This document shows positions 60,348 through 62,000 of a DNA stretch of 62,000 nt, piece by piece (the first letter of the stretch is position 1; every line of letters starts with the position of its first letter). This DNA is from Lingula anatina. Taxonomy: Eukaryota; Brachiopoda; Lingulata; Lingulida; Lingulidae. Location of the stretch: positions 24,633 to 86,632 of the forward strand of contig NW_019775914.1 in assembly GCF_001039355.2 (NCBI RefSeq), written 5' to 3'. Under the pieces are notes generated by a model. It did not search any database, was not told the DNA's origin, and saw nothing but the letters and a program-made list of their open reading frames with translations. A program made the translations under genes and the position numbers.

Positions 60348-62000
60348 GTAAGTGCCACACTTCAGTCCATTATGGGTCTCTATAATTTATCACACAGTGC
60401 ACTGAATTAGAATGGAAATCTGCAAGTATCTAAAAGCATATTCAGAAACCCTACCAAATATCTTTGGTTAGCTGTCGGATTCCTGTTGCAGGTTGCTTTT
60501 GATGAATCATTATTTCAAAGAAGTAAGTGATATTTAGCAAATGTTACTGTGCTAGTAACCATGGACATGCAGGCCCGTAGCCAGCAATTTCAAAAGGGGG
60601 GTTCGTTTTCTGAAAAAGTGGACCTTTTTCCATAAAAACATCATGTACCTAGATCAAATTTTACCCAGAGTGGACCTTTTCCCAGCAAAAGGGGTGGTTC
60701 TTTCGAACCCCCCCCCCCCCGGCTACAGGCCTGACATGGACATAGCCCCTGGATCATTGGATCATTTCAAGCAGAATGGGCTGAATTTTGTAGGTTCATC
60801 TCAGCTCTTACATTGTGTGTGTTGTTTGTGCATGTTTATGGCAAACCATGAAGTGTGCAATGTCTTCATTTTCTGCCTCATAAAAGGTTTTTCTTGTTTC
60901 CCTCTGAGAAGTGATTTTGCAATGATTAGTTGGGACAATAAGCACAACCAAATTATTCCTAGAAAAATCACTTGTAGCCTGTCAGAAAAAAAAGATTATG
61001 CTGGATTCTCACAATAGCATTTGAAATTTAGTGACGATTCAGAAGATAACAGGGAATGATCTTAAAAATTGTCACAATTAAACCATTAGTTACCATATAT
61101 TAAGTTTGGCTCTTATATATAAAAAATAAGGTTAGATATTATGTCATACTCATAGATTTTTGGATGCCATCAGCTAAAAAATATCAGATCCATTTTCATG
61201 ATCCATATGATGCCTGTAAAGTATGTCACTTCACTTTCCTGTAGCATTGTCTTTGTTACTGCATGGATGTACAAAATCTCATGGTATCAGAAAGTGGACA
61301 TTTTATATGATGTTTTAATGGATACAGTACATTATTTTTGACAGTCAGGAAGTATTTAGGATATAGGGTGGTATTGTAATGGAAATCGTAGATCACATAT
61401 TATTACGTTACTATTGAAGGAAATTAGATTACAGCAAAATGCTTTTATGTATGTGGTCCCCAGTGCTTCCGTTTATGTAAATTGTCAAATTATCAAAGTA
61501 CTGTTGTTCAACCAAGAATGACAGGTATTGCAAAAAAAAAATTATTTATTAATTGGATGTGACTTGAATCTATGCTGTTTTTAGTTTCTTTTCAAATCTT
61601 ATTTTGAAGATTTAAAAAGCTGCATTATATACTGTCTGGTGAATAAAGTGACAATGAAGTCTTGTAGACGGGCGGTCTGTCTCTTCTTATTAGTTTAGAT
61701 CGGATGATCAGTGATTGAAGTTGAATTTTGAATTACACATGAGAATTTTTTTAAACTGCCTTTTCTTGACAAGTAAAGGCAGCCTGATTTAGTAAGATCC
61801 GTCTTAGCAGGGCAACTTTAGCCCAAATCTAGGTGTAAACTTTCAGTTCAACATAAATCCATCCATCTTCTTATATAAAATAAGTATTGGTCAGAAACAT
61901 TACTAATTAAAATAAATATCTTTCCTTTTGAGATGTACTATTAAACAGTATTAATTCATTTCATAAAACTATTTCTGATCTATTTTGGGTTAAGTTGGAC
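60348..62000. other. Exchanger intron 12, incomplete
   Basis: Follows donor GTAAGT at 60348. Holds the CAGGCC element and otherwise AT-rich sequence; no further exchanger exon was recognised before the window ends. Confidence 0.65.
60570..60733 (+). mobile_element. 164-bp CAGGCC-family element with a 5-bp target duplication
   Basis: Begins CAGGCCCGTAGCC and ends GGCTACAGGCCTG, near-perfect 13-bp inverted termini. ACATG directly flanks both sides (60565-60569 and 60734-60738). It carries a G run at the left and a long C run at the right. This is the best-preserved of the three copies. Confidence 0.8.

Overview
This is a stretch of an animal nuclear genome: split genes with GT/AG introns, long AT-rich introns, many microsatellites and short non-autonomous transposon-like elements. 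The gene set (TRAPPC8, a metabotropic-glutamate-receptor-like receptor, a plasma-membrane-type Na+/H+ exchanger) and the repeat load suggest a marine invertebrate, possibly a mollusc or other lophotrochozoan. That taxonomic guess is weak. All coding features lie on the + strand; I found no convincing minus-strand gene.

Layout. (1) 702-7754: the last 13 coding exons of TRAPPC8, a subunit of the TRAPPIII trafficking/autophagy complex; the 5' part lies outside the window. Two tandem repeats in this gene (63-bp and 47-bp units) each carry a copy of an exon end with its GT splice donor. (2) 11028-12614: a small three-exon gene for a secreted protein of about 154 aa with one C-terminal EGF domain. 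(3) 16065-22553: a six-exon gene for a 1388-aa membrane protein with a signal peptide, two tandem Venus-flytrap (mGluR-type ligand-binding) domains, one membrane helix and a 348-aa Ser/Pro-rich tail containing several phosphotyrosine-type motifs. It has no 7TM bundle and no kinase domain. (4) 24115-28404: a second, 5'-truncated copy of the same gene that begins mid-exon exactly after a single N. (5) 28405-41336: about 13 kb without a recognisable gene, holding tRNA-derived SINE-like repeats, an ankyrin-like fragment and MITE-like elements. (6) 41586-60347: the first 12 coding exons of an SLC9A/NHE Na+/H+ exchanger, running out of the window on the right.

The main biological candidate is the double-Venus-flytrap single-pass receptor. 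The main technical caution is that the single Ns at 4210 and 24114 each sit between two near-identical overlapping sequences. This is the pattern expected when two allelic contigs are joined without their overlap being recognised, so the tandem receptor copy may be an assembly artefact of a highly heterozygous genome. The three main genes have unrelated cellular roles and show no sign of joint function.
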